64,000 nucleotides of DNA. It comes from Sphingobacterium sp. UBA5670 (GTDB lineage Bacteria > Bacteroidota > Bacteroidia > Sphingobacteriales > Sphingobacteriaceae). The position numbers and the translations under genes were made by a program. This document shows positions 45,194 to 54,919 of this stretch, in pieces (within the stretch, counting starts at the first letter, position 1; every line of letters begins with the position of its first letter). The stretch is taken from the NCBI RefSeq assembly GCF_002420705.1, contig NZ_DIIM01000018.1, positions 221,982 through 285,981 on the forward strand. The letters are read 5' to 3'. The notes under the pieces were generated by a model. The model searched no databases and was not told the origin of the DNA. It saw nothing but the letters and a program-made list of their open reading frames with translations.

Positions 45194-46042
45194 CTATGAG
45201 CCGGAAAGCACTTCGCGCCACAAACTAGGATGATCTGTTTGAATAAGACGTACAAAAGGATATTTCTCGAAAAAAGATCGATAAGCTTCCTTTCCCTCCT
45301 GTTCTGCTTTGTCGTCATATTCCCCCAAACTATTCATCCAAAAATATATGCCCTGTTTGCGCAATGCATTAAGTTTTTCGGTATCAGTAAATGATTCATC
45401 AAGATGGACAATTGAGGTTAATTTCATCTTTAGTATGGCCTCTAGATCCTTCATACTACGTGCCCTCGGAAAAAGCGTTATCGTTGGATTGAATTTGTAA
45501 ATCTTGGGCATGTCTTTGTAATCGTAAAGAAAAAACAGGACCTGGTCTTCCATCCCCTCCTGTTCAACAAGCGCATAGGTTTTCTTAATAAACTTTTTGC
45601 GATCTTCTTTAAAATCGAGATCAACAATAATTTTTCCCTTTGCAACGCGCAAAGCTTCCGATAAGGTTGGTATAACATGATCTGAGGCTTCACCATTTGC
45701 CTTTTTGCGTAAGTGGAACTGTTGAAGCTCCGCATACGTTAGTTTAGCAACCTCTCCCTGTCCATTTGAAGTACGGTTCACCGTTTTATCATGCATCAGC
45801 ACAAGTACACCATCTTTGGTTGCCCTAACATCCACCTCTACCACTGAAGCCCCCAGCCGAATAGCCTCCTCGATAGCAGCAATAGAGTTTTCAGGCTGCT
45901 CCAGATGGGCTCCGCGGTGAGCAGCGACATGTAAACTTTTTTCATCGAGCTTTTTTATCAGCGCTATCGACTGGCCATATAAATGGGTAGTAGAACTTAC
46001 TATCATACTCAACAAGATAGTAGAAAATAAAATCTTTTTCAT
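45194..46042 (-). CDS. Glycerophosphodiester phosphodiesterase (secreted)
   Basis: The 282-residue protein has a signal peptide (MKKILFSTILLSMIVSSTTH, cleaved near LYGQS). It carries the GDPD TIM-barrel motifs: VAAHRGAHLEQPENSIAA, VVEVDVRATKDGVLVLMHD, VNRTSNGQGEV, and KIIVDLDFKE. The HRG pair, the ExD and the HD histidine form the metal and acid-base site. It cleaves glycerophosphodiesters to an alcohol and glycerol-3-phosphate. It lies 106 bases after the purple acid phosphatase, which could then release the phosphate. Confidence 0.94.
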   Translation of the reverse strand: MKKILFSTILLSMIVSSTTHLYGQSIALIKKLDEKSLHVAAHRGAHLEQPENSIAAIEEAIRLGASVVEVDVRATKDGVLVLMHDKTVNRTSNGQGEVAKLTYAELQQFHLRKKANGEASDHVIPTLSEALRVAKGKIIVDLDFKEDRKKFIKKTYALVEQEGMEDQVLFFLYDYKDMPKIYKFNPTITLFPRARSMKDLEAILKMKLTSIVHLDESFTDTEKLNALRKQGIYFWMNSLGEYDDKAEQEGKEAYRSFFEKYPFVRLIQTDHPSLWREVLSGS

Positions 46043-46148
46043 TGCTGTATCGCTATTTTTTTAAGCAAACTTTTTATTCCGTTATCAGGTAGAAGCTCAC
46101 TGTTTGGCTTCAATTAATTTACAATCGCCTCATTGGTGCCAATCATTT

Positions 46149-47342
46149 TTATTTTTTCGACAACTCGAATGAATCAAATAACTGACCATTCAGCTTGTAA
46201 CTTGAAAAATAAAGTTTATTGGCCGTCAGCCTGATCACTTGATACAATTGTGTCTGTGAGGTCGCAACTTCCATCCAGCGCTCAGAATCTGATTCATACA
46301 TCTTAGGTCCCGCTACAGACAGGAGATAAATAGGTCTTTTTTTGCCCAGTCCGCCACGAGCATAGGTATGATCGTGGCCCTGAAGAACCAAATCAACCCC
46401 ATATTTTTCAAAAATCGATTTGAAACGTTCCCTTAAGATCGTGTTATCACGATTTTTTGCTGTTGAATAAACAGGGTGGTGCAGCACAACAATATTCCAT
46501 TTTTTGGTTGAGGACGCAAGCACCTTTTCCAACCATTTTTCCTGTGTTGCTGCAGCTGCCGAGTCCAGCATAATCAATTGTGAATTTAGAGAGATCATGC
46601 GCAGGTCCTGGTAATCCAGGTAATAAACAGCATCCTGCATACCCTCAGGTCCATTCTTCGGCAAGTTAAACTGAACTTTCCAATGCGGATCCAATACAAG
46701 TTTGCCAAGTGAATCTCGGCGGTACTCATGATTCCCCGGGGTCGGAACAGCTGGGATCATTTGATGAATAAACCCTGCTGCCTCATGCCATTCGGCCCAC
46801 TCCTCGTCGGCATTCGAACGATTGATCAAATCCCCGGCATGAACAATAAAACGGGCATTTGCATCCTGCTGAAACGCACGACGAATGGCACGTGACCACC
46901 GTGAACGTAAGTCATTCTGCGCATCCCCCAAATAAATAAAGGAAAAAGCGCCCGAAAGCTCTGCTGTCCTGAATTGATTCCAAGGGCTCCAATTCGTACC
47001 GTCGCCAACGCGATAAGCATAGGTCGTACCAGGTTTTAAATCACGGAAAGTTACCTGTCCATAGGTATCCTGTTGCTGTTCTCTATCGAGCGAGATTGCT
47101 GCCCCCTGTACCATTAATGCCTTTGCTTCAAGTTCAGGACTGCCTTGCTCTTCGGCAATCTGACCGATGATTTTGCCCTCCTTAGCATTTACGCGCCAAG
47201 ACACAGATTGCGTATGGCTTGGATCATCGGACCAGGTCAGCGTAATCCGATCCGGCTGTTTATACACGGTAGTTGTCTGGCTTTTGCCTTCAAATAAAGT
47301 ACAGCACAAGCCAATGACAAAAAGAAGATGTTTTATTTTCAT
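46149..47342 (-). CDS. Purple acid phosphatase-like metallophosphoesterase (secreted)
   Basis: A 397-residue secreted enzyme. A signal peptide is followed by a fibronectin-like N-terminal domain (DRITLTWSDDPSHTQSVSWR) and the calcineurin-like phosphoesterase core. All five metal blocks are seen: FIYLGDAQND, IVHAGDLINRSN, PTPGNHEYRRD, VVLHHPVYS and LQGHDHTYARG. This matches the purple acid phosphatase plan of N-terminal beta domain plus catalytic domain. Substrates could be phosphomonoesters or diesters. It lies 65 bases after the SusD gene and before the phosphodiesterase. Confidence 0.93.
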   Translation of the reverse strand: MKIKHLLFVIGLCCTLFEGKSQTTTVYKQPDRITLTWSDDPSHTQSVSWRVNAKEGKIIGQIAEEQGSPELEAKALMVQGAAISLDREQQQDTYGQVTFRDLKPGTTYAYRVGDGTNWSPWNQFRTAELSGAFSFIYLGDAQNDLRSRWSRAIRRAFQQDANARFIVHAGDLINRSNADEEWAEWHEAAGFIHQMIPAVPTPGNHEYRRDSLGKLVLDPHWKVQFNLPKNGPEGMQDAVYYLDYQDLRMISLNSQLIMLDSAAAATQEKWLEKVLASSTKKWNIVVLHHPVYSTAKNRDNTILRERFKSIFEKYGVDLVLQGHDHTYARGGLGKKRPIYLLSVAGPKMYESDSERWMEVATSQTQLYQVIRLTANKLYFSSYKLNGQLFDSFELSKK

Positions 47343-47407
47343 TGTAGTATTGATTTTATAAGCGATTTGATTGCTCGTTTTAATGACTTCCTATTTACGT
47401 TCAGTAA

Positions 47408-49060
47408 TTACCATGGCTTGTTTGTTCCTTGTAGTAACCAAGGCTTTGACCATGCACTATTTTCATTATCGGCCTGTGAATACGCCGTCTTTTCAATACG
47501 TTTCAAGGCCTCTTCAGCATTTTTTTGATTTACACTCATTTCAGTCTGCATATAAGGAACACGCACAGGAAGCTTTGTACGAATGGCCGCAGGTCCTGCT
47601 TTTAGTGCAGGGTATCCCGTCCGTCTATAGTCGAACCACGACTGTGCGGCTGTTGACCAGCTTGCGATCCATTTTTGTTCAATAATTTGCGCTTGACTGT
47701 TTTCAAAACTCACCCCTTTCTGAAGGATATAATTGGAATATTCGGCCGTCTTTCCCCAACTGGTTAAAGATTCTTGAATCGCACGTTCATAGTAGGTACG
47801 GGTTGAAGCGGGCATAGTCCAGCCTTTCCAGGCTGCCTCTGCTAAAATGAAATTTACTTCTGCAGCCGAAAGCAATCTTGCCTTCAACAGATCTCCTTTT
47901 GCCGAGCGATAGCTATCATTGAGGTAAGAAACATGTGGATTGATCGATGTCTGTCCGGGCGTCGGATTGAGGTTATAAGCCGAAGGATTTTTAGAACCAC
48001 TTGGAGGTAATCCAACATATTCCTTATCCGTATCAATTGGAATGCCTTTAACGACATCTGGCGACACGACACGGACTCCATTGACAATTTTATCGGTACC
48101 TGCAGGTTCGCTATTGCGGACTTCAATAGGGGTGTCGACCTTTCTTCCCCATACTGCTAAACGCGGATCGCCAAGTTCCTGTAGCCTATCGACCAAGGTC
48201 GCACACATTTTCATCCGTCTGTAGTTACTTCCACTGGCATCATATAAGGTATTGGAAGGCCAGGAGTCATTTGCATTATTTCCAACAAAGTCCATCAGTA
48301 CATCATCGGTCGAACTGGTAATGAGGGGAAATTTATCCACATTGGCCACAATATTTTCAACCCCCTGTTTGGCAAAAGCCGGGGACTTTTCCGAAAGACG
48401 CATATAATACCGTAGTGCTAACGAATTGGCAAACTGGCGCCATTTCGAAGCCTTGCCCCCAAAGTACACATCCGCATTAGCCAGCACCTCATAGGAACCA
48501 TCAGGTCGTGATAGAAGTTCGTTGGCTTCTTTCAATTCGTCGATAATTCCTTTATAGATAACTTCCTGGCTGTCATATTTCGGAAAATTGTATACCGCGT
48601 CTCCCAATTCTGCTTTCAACGCATCTGTATACGGTGCGTCCCCCCATAGATCACTAACCAATCCAAAGAGATAAGCTCGCATCACCAGAGAAACTCCTTT
48701 ATGGAAATCTAGCCCTAATTTCTCAGCACGTTTACGCATAAGCTCATTGTCGCGTAGAAAACCATAATAGGAGTCCCAGCTCAAAATTCCTCCAGTCCAT
48801 TCATAATCATTATGTGAATCGAACCAAGCATCAAATTGGGTATGCTGCATGACTCCCCCAAGATCTGAAAAGCTCAATTCATTGTATCTTTTTGCTGTTC
48901 CTGTCAATATCGTCGGCAATAACAGATTGGGATTTGCATCCTCTTCACTTACCCCATTCGGGTTGATATTAAGTTCAGTCAGATCTTTACAAGCTGAAAT
49001 ATTCCATACGATCCCCAAGCCAATTACCGCCATTGTGAATCTATTCAACTGATTTTTCAT
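47408..49060 (-). CDS. SusD/RagB-like lipoprotein of the sigma-controlled operon
   Basis: The 550-residue lipoprotein has its signal ending ISACKDLTELNINPNGVSEE, typical of the SusD-like 2 group, with a lipid Cys near residue 24. Other features are GVMQHTQFDAWFDSHNDYEW, VSLVMRAYLFGLVSDLWGDA and EQKWIASWSTAAQSWFDYRR. It is the capture partner of the STN-bearing SusC that ends 15 bp upstream. The operon's phosphatase and phosphodiesterase suggest that it binds a phosphorylated ligand. No metal or phosphate motif can be identified by eye. Confidence 0.95.
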   Translation of the reverse strand: MKNQLNRFTMAVIGLGIVWNISACKDLTELNINPNGVSEEDANPNLLLPTILTGTAKRYNELSFSDLGGVMQHTQFDAWFDSHNDYEWTGGILSWDSYYGFLRDNELMRKRAEKLGLDFHKGVSLVMRAYLFGLVSDLWGDAPYTDALKAELGDAVYNFPKYDSQEVIYKGIIDELKEANELLSRPDGSYEVLANADVYFGGKASKWRQFANSLALRYYMRLSEKSPAFAKQGVENIVANVDKFPLITSSTDDVLMDFVGNNANDSWPSNTLYDASGSNYRRMKMCATLVDRLQELGDPRLAVWGRKVDTPIEVRNSEPAGTDKIVNGVRVVSPDVVKGIPIDTDKEYVGLPPSGSKNPSAYNLNPTPGQTSINPHVSYLNDSYRSAKGDLLKARLLSAAEVNFILAEAAWKGWTMPASTRTYYERAIQESLTSWGKTAEYSNYILQKGVSFENSQAQIIEQKWIASWSTAAQSWFDYRRTGYPALKAGPAAIRTKLPVRVPYMQTEMSVNQKNAEEALKRIEKTAYSQADNENSAWSKPWLLQGTNKPW

Positions 49061-49074
49061 GATAATTTCGTGTA

Positions 49075-52000
49075 TTAAAATGTCACATTAACTTTAAATC
49101 CAATAGGCATTGACCAGGGTGTAACATTATAACGTTCGATCCCCTGTTTAAATCCAACACCGGTTTCTGGCTGAAAGGCCATTTCCGGATCTATGCCCAC
49201 TTTCGCTTTGGTCCACAAGATCAGGTTACGGGTATATACCCCTACACTGCCATTTTCTATCCCGAGACGTTTTAGCCATTTTCCCGATAAATCGTAGCTA
49301 AATGACAATTCCCGAAGTTTAATAAAAGAAGCGTCAAATGTCGCTGCATTCATAAAATCCCAAGGATAATTGTCTGAGTAAGCGATATATTTTGTTCCTT
49401 CGCCGCCAAGATTTTCTGTATATCCGGTAATGTTACCTTTATCGTCATATTGCGCGATAACACCTGGATTAAACACTCCAAAATTGCCAACCATGCCACC
49501 TACACTGATCGGATAACCACCATACTCTTCTCCTGGCCCACCAACAATGGGATAACGATTGCCTTGTACACGGACGAGGTTATTATCCACCAAATAATTG
49601 CGAAGTGTTTCGCCTGTCATTCCATTGGGATTGATCATCTGATCGAGAAAGCGCTGTGTAGTTAAGTTAGATTCAAAATAGCGGTAAGTCTGCGACATAA
49701 ATTTCCCGCCAAAACGCATATCTGCAGCAATATTCATCGTCCATTTTTTATAACGGAGACTTGATTGCAACCCCATGGTGAAATCCGGATTGAAGTTGCC
49801 AATTTTATTGCGGCTATTGTTGATACGCACAGCCTGCCAGGAACCGTTTTTATCGAGAATGGGAAAACCGTAATAAGGCGATGATTGATCCTCAACTGTC
49901 ACTAGCTGAGAATCGTATAGATCCCCAATTTCCTCACCAACATAGGTACGTGCTCCACCCCGGCCGTCGGTCCAGAACGTATAAAATTCTACACCCTCAG
50001 AAAGTTCATCGATACGTGTACGATTGCGGTGCCAATTGACACCCACATCCCATGACCATTTTTCCTTGGCAATAGGCCGTCCGGATAGAGCTAGTTCAAT
50101 TCCTCGGCTGCTCAATAATCCAGCATTGATATTTTTTGAATTGAAGCCGCTTGAGCCCGGAAGCGTTGTCGAAATAATTTGGTTTTTGTTCTCCAGTTTA
50201 TAATAGGTCCCTTCAAACTTCAGCCTGTTATTCCACAGGCCCAGGTCAAAGCCAAACTCGTAAGAGGTGGCGATTTCAGGTTTCAGATTAGGCACCAGCA
50301 GTGAACCCGAGCGTGTCAACCGCAACACATCCCCCCAGCTGCCAGGGTTACTCAGTACATTGGAGAGGTTATAGGGATAAGTATCATTCCCGACACGCGC
50401 GATACCAGCTCTCAGCTTGGCCAAATTGATACTTTTAGGTAGCGAAAAAACCTGATTGGCCAGCGCACTGAGGGATGCTGACGGATAGAAATAGGATCGA
50501 TTGTTTACAGGCAGGGTACTGGACCAATCATTGCGGCCCGTTACATCAAGGTAAACCATATCCCGATAACTTAAGTTAATCAGTCCGTAAACGCTATTTA
50601 TGGCTCTTTCGGAAATTGTGCTGTAGAAATCCAGATTGAGCGGACTAATATTAGCCAATGTATAGAGCCCCGGTGTGATGAGTCCAGCACCATTCTTTGA
50701 TGTGTTTTGCACAGATTTACCACGGTTATAGCGCAGGTTTCCACCCAATGAGCCTGTGAACTGAAAGGCAGCCAATTTTTTGCTATACGTGGTCAGAAAG
50801 TCTATATTCTGTTCCATATTCATCAGATTAACAATCCCATAAGCACCTCTAGGTTCGTTGGTGTAACTATAAGGGATTTTTGTTTCCCTGTTTTCCCAAT
50901 AGATATCCGTTGCGTACCTCAGCATAGCTGTCCAGTCGCTCTTTATGGTCCAATCTAATCTTAGATTTCCAAAAACGCGATCTCTCGTAAAAGCATTGTT
51001 CACACCATAGGCAAGAAAATAAGGGTTATTGTGATTTCCTATTGACTGCGAACGCTGTTGGATCTGCTCCTGTCCCGGCAGCCAATAGTCCTGCAAATCC
51101 AGGATATTGATATGAGGTGCAACCTCATAGGCCGCCTGCATAGGATTAGTACCCCGATTGCCTGCAGGTCTGTTGTTGGAGTTATTTCTACTGGCATCAA
51201 GTGCAAGTCCCAATGTCAGGCTCTTACGGAGGCGCATGGTCGAATTGATATTCAAGGTATTTCTGAACAGATCCGAATTGGGTATAATTCCCTTATTGGT
51301 CATATTGGAATAAGAAAAACGATAATCTAGTTTTTCACTTCTGTTGCTCAAGGAAATTCCATTGGTACTTGTGATCCCTGTTTGAACAAAGTTCTTGATA
51401 TTATTTGGATAAGATTTTAATTCTGTAGGAATAGGCTTGCCATTCTCATCAAGAGGGCTATTCCATTGGACAGCTTTATAACCCTTATCCAAAGCAGGCC
51501 CCACCATCACACTTGATTCCTCTTCAATCACCAGATTACCCGGTAGATCACCCGGTCTCCAGGGCATTGTACCACTTGCAAATTTGTTGTGAAGATCAAT
51601 AAATTTATAAGGAATATCGAATACTGTATTGCTCGTGACAGCAATCGTCATCTTCTCTGCATTTTTACCAGTTTTGGTCGTAATCAGCACCACACCATTT
51701 CCTGCTCGTGAACCGTAAAGAGCTGCCGCACTTGGCCCTTTTAAGATAGAGATATTGTCAATATCTTCGGGGTTGATATTGGCGATTGCGTTGCCATAAT
51801 CGACTTTGTTATCATCGCCAATCTGACCAATATTATTTAAGCTATTCATCAGCGGCACACCGTCAACCACAAACAACGGCTGATTATCTGTACTCAACGA
51901 CGATGCTCCCCGGATTACCATATTTACACTGGAGCCAGTCGGTCCAGTAGCGCTGATTGAAACCCCGGGTACCTTGCCAGCCATCCCCACCAGGAAATTA

Positions 52001-52728
52001 TCATTGTTGACCCGATTGATGTCCTCACCCTTGATTTTACCGACGGCATAGCCGAGTGAACGATCCTGACGTTTGATGCCCAGCGCGGTTACAACCACCT
52101 CATCCAATTCATTGTCATCTTCGGTCAAGGTTACCGGATATACTTTCACATTGCTGGCATCGACTCTCAGACTGTTCAGCTCTTTTTTAGCATAGCCAAC
52201 GTGGGTCACTGTGACATCATATACACCTGGTGCTAATTTAATGGCCACCTCACCTTGCGCATTAGACGACGCACTTTGTCCAGTCAGCGGAATTCGAACG
52301 GAAGCTCCGCTGATGGGTTGGTTTTTACGGTCGACAAGCTGTAATTTCAGGTCATACAGCTCTTGTTTATTGCCGTTTTTCACAAGGACGATGCCACCTG
52401 CAACTTTTTTCGACTTAATATTAGTCCCATTTAGAATATAATTGAGCACCTCTTCGAAACTTGCATTCCGGAATGTTTTTTCTGCAATTGAAATCCGCTC
52501 CAATTGGAGCATGTTCCTGTCGTAGCCGATAGCTTGGCCTGTTTGTTTTGATAACTGCAGTATTGCCTGAGCGGCGTTACCATTCAAGAGATGGATATTG
52601 ATATTATCCCAATGTGCCGTGCTGATCCTATCCAGTCCCTTGGCCTGGCTACTGGTTACAGCACCGGAGACCATAGAACAAAGAGCAAGCTTGGTCGCAA
52701 GGCTGGTAAGCTTAATTATTTTATACAT
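49075..52728 (-). CDS. SusC/RagA-type transporter with N-terminal STN signalling domain
   Basis: The 1217-residue outer-membrane protein has a signal peptide (to about SSQAKG), then an STN domain at about 42-120 (INIHLLNGNAAQAILQLSKQ). Next are a carboxypeptidase-regulatory-like domain (about 128-210), DEVVVTALG, a plug (NQPLFVVDGVPLMN, then ALYGSRAGNGVVLITTKTGK) and a barrel ending MPIGFKVNVTF. The STN domain reaches the periplasm and touches FecR-type anti-sigma proteins, so ligand binding outside can release the sigma factor. That matches the FecR and ECF genes directly upstream on the same strand. Confidence 0.97.
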   Translation of the reverse strand: MYKIIKLTSLATKLALCSMVSGAVTSSQAKGLDRISTAHWDNINIHLLNGNAAQAILQLSKQTGQAIGYDRNMLQLERISIAEKTFRNASFEEVLNYILNGTNIKSKKVAGGIVLVKNGNKQELYDLKLQLVDRKNQPISGASVRIPLTGQSASSNAQGEVAIKLAPGVYDVTVTHVGYAKKELNSLRVDASNVKVYPVTLTEDDNELDEVVVTALGIKRQDRSLGYAVGKIKGEDINRVNNDNFLVGMAGKVPGVSISATGPTGSSVNMVIRGASSLSTDNQPLFVVDGVPLMNSLNNIGQIGDDNKVDYGNAIANINPEDIDNISILKGPSAAALYGSRAGNGVVLITTKTGKNAEKMTIAVTSNTVFDIPYKFIDLHNKFASGTMPWRPGDLPGNLVIEEESSVMVGPALDKGYKAVQWNSPLDENGKPIPTELKSYPNNIKNFVQTGITSTNGISLSNRSEKLDYRFSYSNMTNKGIIPNSDLFRNTLNINSTMRLRKSLTLGLALDASRNNSNNRPAGNRGTNPMQAAYEVAPHINILDLQDYWLPGQEQIQQRSQSIGNHNNPYFLAYGVNNAFTRDRVFGNLRLDWTIKSDWTAMLRYATDIYWENRETKIPYSYTNEPRGAYGIVNLMNMEQNIDFLTTYSKKLAAFQFTGSLGGNLRYNRGKSVQNTSKNGAGLITPGLYTLANISPLNLDFYSTISERAINSVYGLINLSYRDMVYLDVTGRNDWSSTLPVNNRSYFYPSASLSALANQVFSLPKSINLAKLRAGIARVGNDTYPYNLSNVLSNPGSWGDVLRLTRSGSLLVPNLKPEIATSYEFGFDLGLWNNRLKFEGTYYKLENKNQIISTTLPGSSGFNSKNINAGLLSSRGIELALSGRPIAKEKWSWDVGVNWHRNRTRIDELSEGVEFYTFWTDGRGGARTYVGEEIGDLYDSQLVTVEDQSSPYYGFPILDKNGSWQAVRINNSRNKIGNFNPDFTMGLQSSLRYKKWTMNIAADMRFGGKFMSQTYRYFESNLTTQRFLDQMINPNGMTGETLRNYLVDNNLVRVQGNRYPIVGGPGEEYGGYPISVGGMVGNFGVFNPGVIAQYDDKGNITGYTENLGGEGTKYIAYSDNYPWDFMNAATFDASFIKLRELSFSYDLSGKWLKRLGIENGSVGVYTRNLILWTKAKVGIDPEMAFQPETGVGFKQGIERYNVTPWSMPIGFKVNVTF

Positions 52729-52763
52729 ATATTTGTATGAATGTTTTAAACATGAATATTCAG

Positions 52764-52802
52764 GTGCTCACTGGTCGATTTAGCGGTTTGCCAGGTGAGC
52801 AC
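52764..52802 (-). promoter_or_regulatory. Hairpin between FecR and SusC genes
   Basis: The stem GTGCTCAC plus TGG pairs with CCA (one bulged G) plus GTGAGCAC across a 16-base loop. There is no U-run on the minus strand. It may mark an RNA processing point or attenuator that lets susC be expressed at a different level from the regulators. Confidence 0.45.
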
Positions 52803-52843
52803 TTTTCTTGAGCAGATAAAAGATGCTGATCTACCCCTACAGC

Positions 52844-53824
52844 TTATTTGTATAAGATTATTTCATTTTTCTCCCTCCTAAATTTGATTTGATGAATGCT
52901 GCAAACGATATTCAGCACTTGATCTAACGACTGTACCTGAGGTATCATCAGCGAATAATTGAATGTATCTGTAGCCAGATTATTGGCAACCAGTACAACA
53001 GCATAACGGTTATAAATAATTTCTTTCAGCTCCTCGAAACCGACATTATTCAGCAGCATTCCGCCATGTGTCCAAAGATTGATGGATGCGGGATCCTTAT
53101 CGAAGGTTTCAAAGTGATTTTTAGCCAAGTTATACCGCACAGCCTTACCTGGCGTGAGAATATGATTCTCCCCATTTTTTTCACTTGAAACACTTACGCG
53201 TCCAGTTTTAACCTCGACAGTCACCTGTTTAGCAGTCATCGAATTGTTTACGTTGAATGACGTTCCAAGAACTTCTACGGAAACACTGCCTGTTTCTATC
53301 TTAAATGGATGTAAAGCATCCCTTTTGACCCGGAAGAAGGCTTCGCCCCGATCTAAGAAGAATTTTCTATTTGACACAAAGCTTTTACGATCATAGTGAA
53401 TACGTGCGTTTCCATTCAAAAAAATAGATGTTCCATCAGGCAGTTGGATTTCTTTCAATTCACCTGCTTTGGTCACCATTTCCGTGAGCGCTGTGGCGCT
53501 CTCCATTCGCTTCGGAGAAAGAAACAAGGGGTTATGCTGCAACAATAACAGACTGCCAGCAGCCAGTATCAGAATAGCTGCTGCTGCAGATCGCCGAATA
53601 AGTTTTCTAACCGGCATCTTTTTGGTCTTGACAGATGGAGCGGTTACTCCAACACGAAGAAATAGTTCATGCCTGATGCTATCCCGATGATTTGCATCTG
53701 TGAAAGGATCAATATCTTCATTTGAAATGGACTCATACCAGCCGTCGACACGATCTTTCTCCTCGTCGGTCAACTTTCCGCCAAGGTAATCTGCTATGAT
53801 AAGTTTAAAGCGCTCTAAATTCAC
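52844..53824 (-). CDS. FecR-family anti-sigma factor
   Basis: The 326-residue inner-membrane protein starts at GTG 53824; no better start lies in frame. The cytoplasmic N-terminus (residues 1-70, ADYLGGKLTDEEKDRVDGWY) would hold the sigma factor. One membrane helix follows (about 76-92). The periplasmic FecR domain has IQLPDGTSIFLNGNARIHY, FFLDRGEAFFRVKRD and VEVLGTSFNVN. The C-terminal DUF4974 domain (NNVGFEELKEIIYNRYAVVL) is the part expected to touch the SusC STN domain. It lies 63 bases after the sigma gene. Confidence 0.96.
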   Translation of the reverse strand: MNLERFKLIIADYLGGKLTDEEKDRVDGWYESISNEDIDPFTDANHRDSIRHELFLRVGVTAPSVKTKKMPVRKLIRRSAAAAILILAAGSLLLLQHNPLFLSPKRMESATALTEMVTKAGELKEIQLPDGTSIFLNGNARIHYDRKSFVSNRKFFLDRGEAFFRVKRDALHPFKIETGSVSVEVLGTSFNVNNSMTAKQVTVEVKTGRVSVSSEKNGENHILTPGKAVRYNLAKNHFETFDKDPASINLWTHGGMLLNNVGFEELKEIIYNRYAVVLVANNLATDTFNYSLMIPQVQSLDQVLNIVCSIHQIKFRREKNEIILYK

Positions 53825-53887
53825 TTGTATTAATTTTTATACTAATACAGGTCAGAACACAGAAAGTACTTTAATTAAATATGTTTT

Positions 53888-54508
53888 TTATATTAAATAA
53901 TAATGAAGTAAATAACTGCCGGCCAACGCTAAAAAGATAGAATCGTGGTTTGCAAATCGCTGTGTTAAGTCGTTACGCATCATCTTCTTGGCTTCGGACA
54001 AGTAGTTTTTGACTGTTTGTTCCGCAAGATTAAGTTCTTTCGCAATTTGTGCGATGGAACAATTATCGGAACGCATCAAATAGACAGACTGCATCAATTG
54101 AGGTAATTTGCTGATCGAGTCCTCCACAATAGCTTCCAGTGCCTGATATCTGGCGAATGCCTGCGTGTCCAAATTTGAAAAAGACTCCATGCGTTCCACT
54201 GATTTCTCCAGCACCTGTTTCCGTACACGTTCGGTGGCGTAGTAATTCAGTATCCTGTTTTTAAGTGCTTTATGGAAATAAAATTTTATGGAATCGTATT
54301 CACTGTTGATCAGTGATCGTTTTTCCCAGATATGGATAAAAACTTCCTGCACAAGATCCTTAGCCTGTGCCTCTTCCTGAAGATGGCGAAAAGCAACAAT
54401 GTATAGATCCTCCCAATACAGCTCAAAGAAATAGGTAAAGGCGGTAGGGTCACCGTCTTTAAAACGCAATACATAGCGGTTATCTACATTGGCTTCGGTA
54501 GTTTTCAC
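53888..54508 (-). CDS. ECF-type RNA polymerase sigma factor
   Basis: The 206-residue sigma-70 family protein starts at GTG 54508. Region 2 is seen in FTYFFELYWEDLYIVAFRHL, then AKDLVQEVFIHIWEKR. Region 4 contains LPQLMQSVYLMRSDNCSIAQ, then IAKELNLAEQTVKNYLSEAK. This is the Bacteroidota SusCD-linked ECF type. With FecR and the STN-bearing SusC it forms the usual trans-envelope switch. The C-terminal IFLALAGSYLLHYYLI is an unusually hydrophobic tail beyond region 4, which is common in this group. Confidence 0.97.
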   Translation of the reverse strand: MKTTEANVDNRYVLRFKDGDPTAFTYFFELYWEDLYIVAFRHLQEEAQAKDLVQEVFIHIWEKRSLINSEYDSIKFYFHKALKNRILNYYATERVRKQVLEKSVERMESFSNLDTQAFARYQALEAIVEDSISKLPQLMQSVYLMRSDNCSIAQIAKELNLAEQTVKNYLSEAKKMMRNDLTQRFANHDSIFLALAGSYLLHYYLI

Positions 54509-54919
54509 TTGACAAAGATAGGCTCGCTAGATTATCAAAATGTTAATTTTTGAGGAAACTTTTACTTGAATATACTATGTAGTCCAATTTGTATAAAAGC
54601 ATCTGCCTAATTGTTAATAAACATGTTAACTTTCTAATACAGAGAAGATATTTTGTTAAAAACATTTGCAATGTTTTATTTTTTCAAGTTTAGACAATAG
54701 CGCTAACGTCAAAACAAAAAAATGTTGACAACTATGTTAATTCACTTATAATCAATAGTATCTTTGTTAATAACTATTCATCGAAAAAGCACCTAAAATT
54801 TCCCCTGGAGCTTTTGAACCAAAGCTGGATCAGTCAGCTCAGCGGAGCGAGAAACAAAAATGGAAGAGAGCTAAGGGTAAACAGAAACTCAGCTGTCATA
54901 AAGATAAAACTAATCTTTT
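54509..54919 (+). promoter_or_regulatory. Divergent promoter region between sigma factor and TonB receptor
   Basis: TATCTTTG (54759-54766) is a perfect -7 element on the plus strand. The base stretch 21-22 upstream (ATGT) is only a weak -33 match. Transcription from about 54773 would give a leader of nearly 150 bases before the receptor. The leader holds purine-rich segments and small inverted repeats (GAGCTTTTGAACCAAAGCT) but no riboswitch consensus that I recognise. Confidence 0.45.

Noticed and set aside
54767..54919. Possible cobalamin riboswitch before the TonB receptor
   Set aside because: The B12-box and other conserved cobalamin-riboswitch elements are absent. TPP and SAM consensus elements were not seen either.
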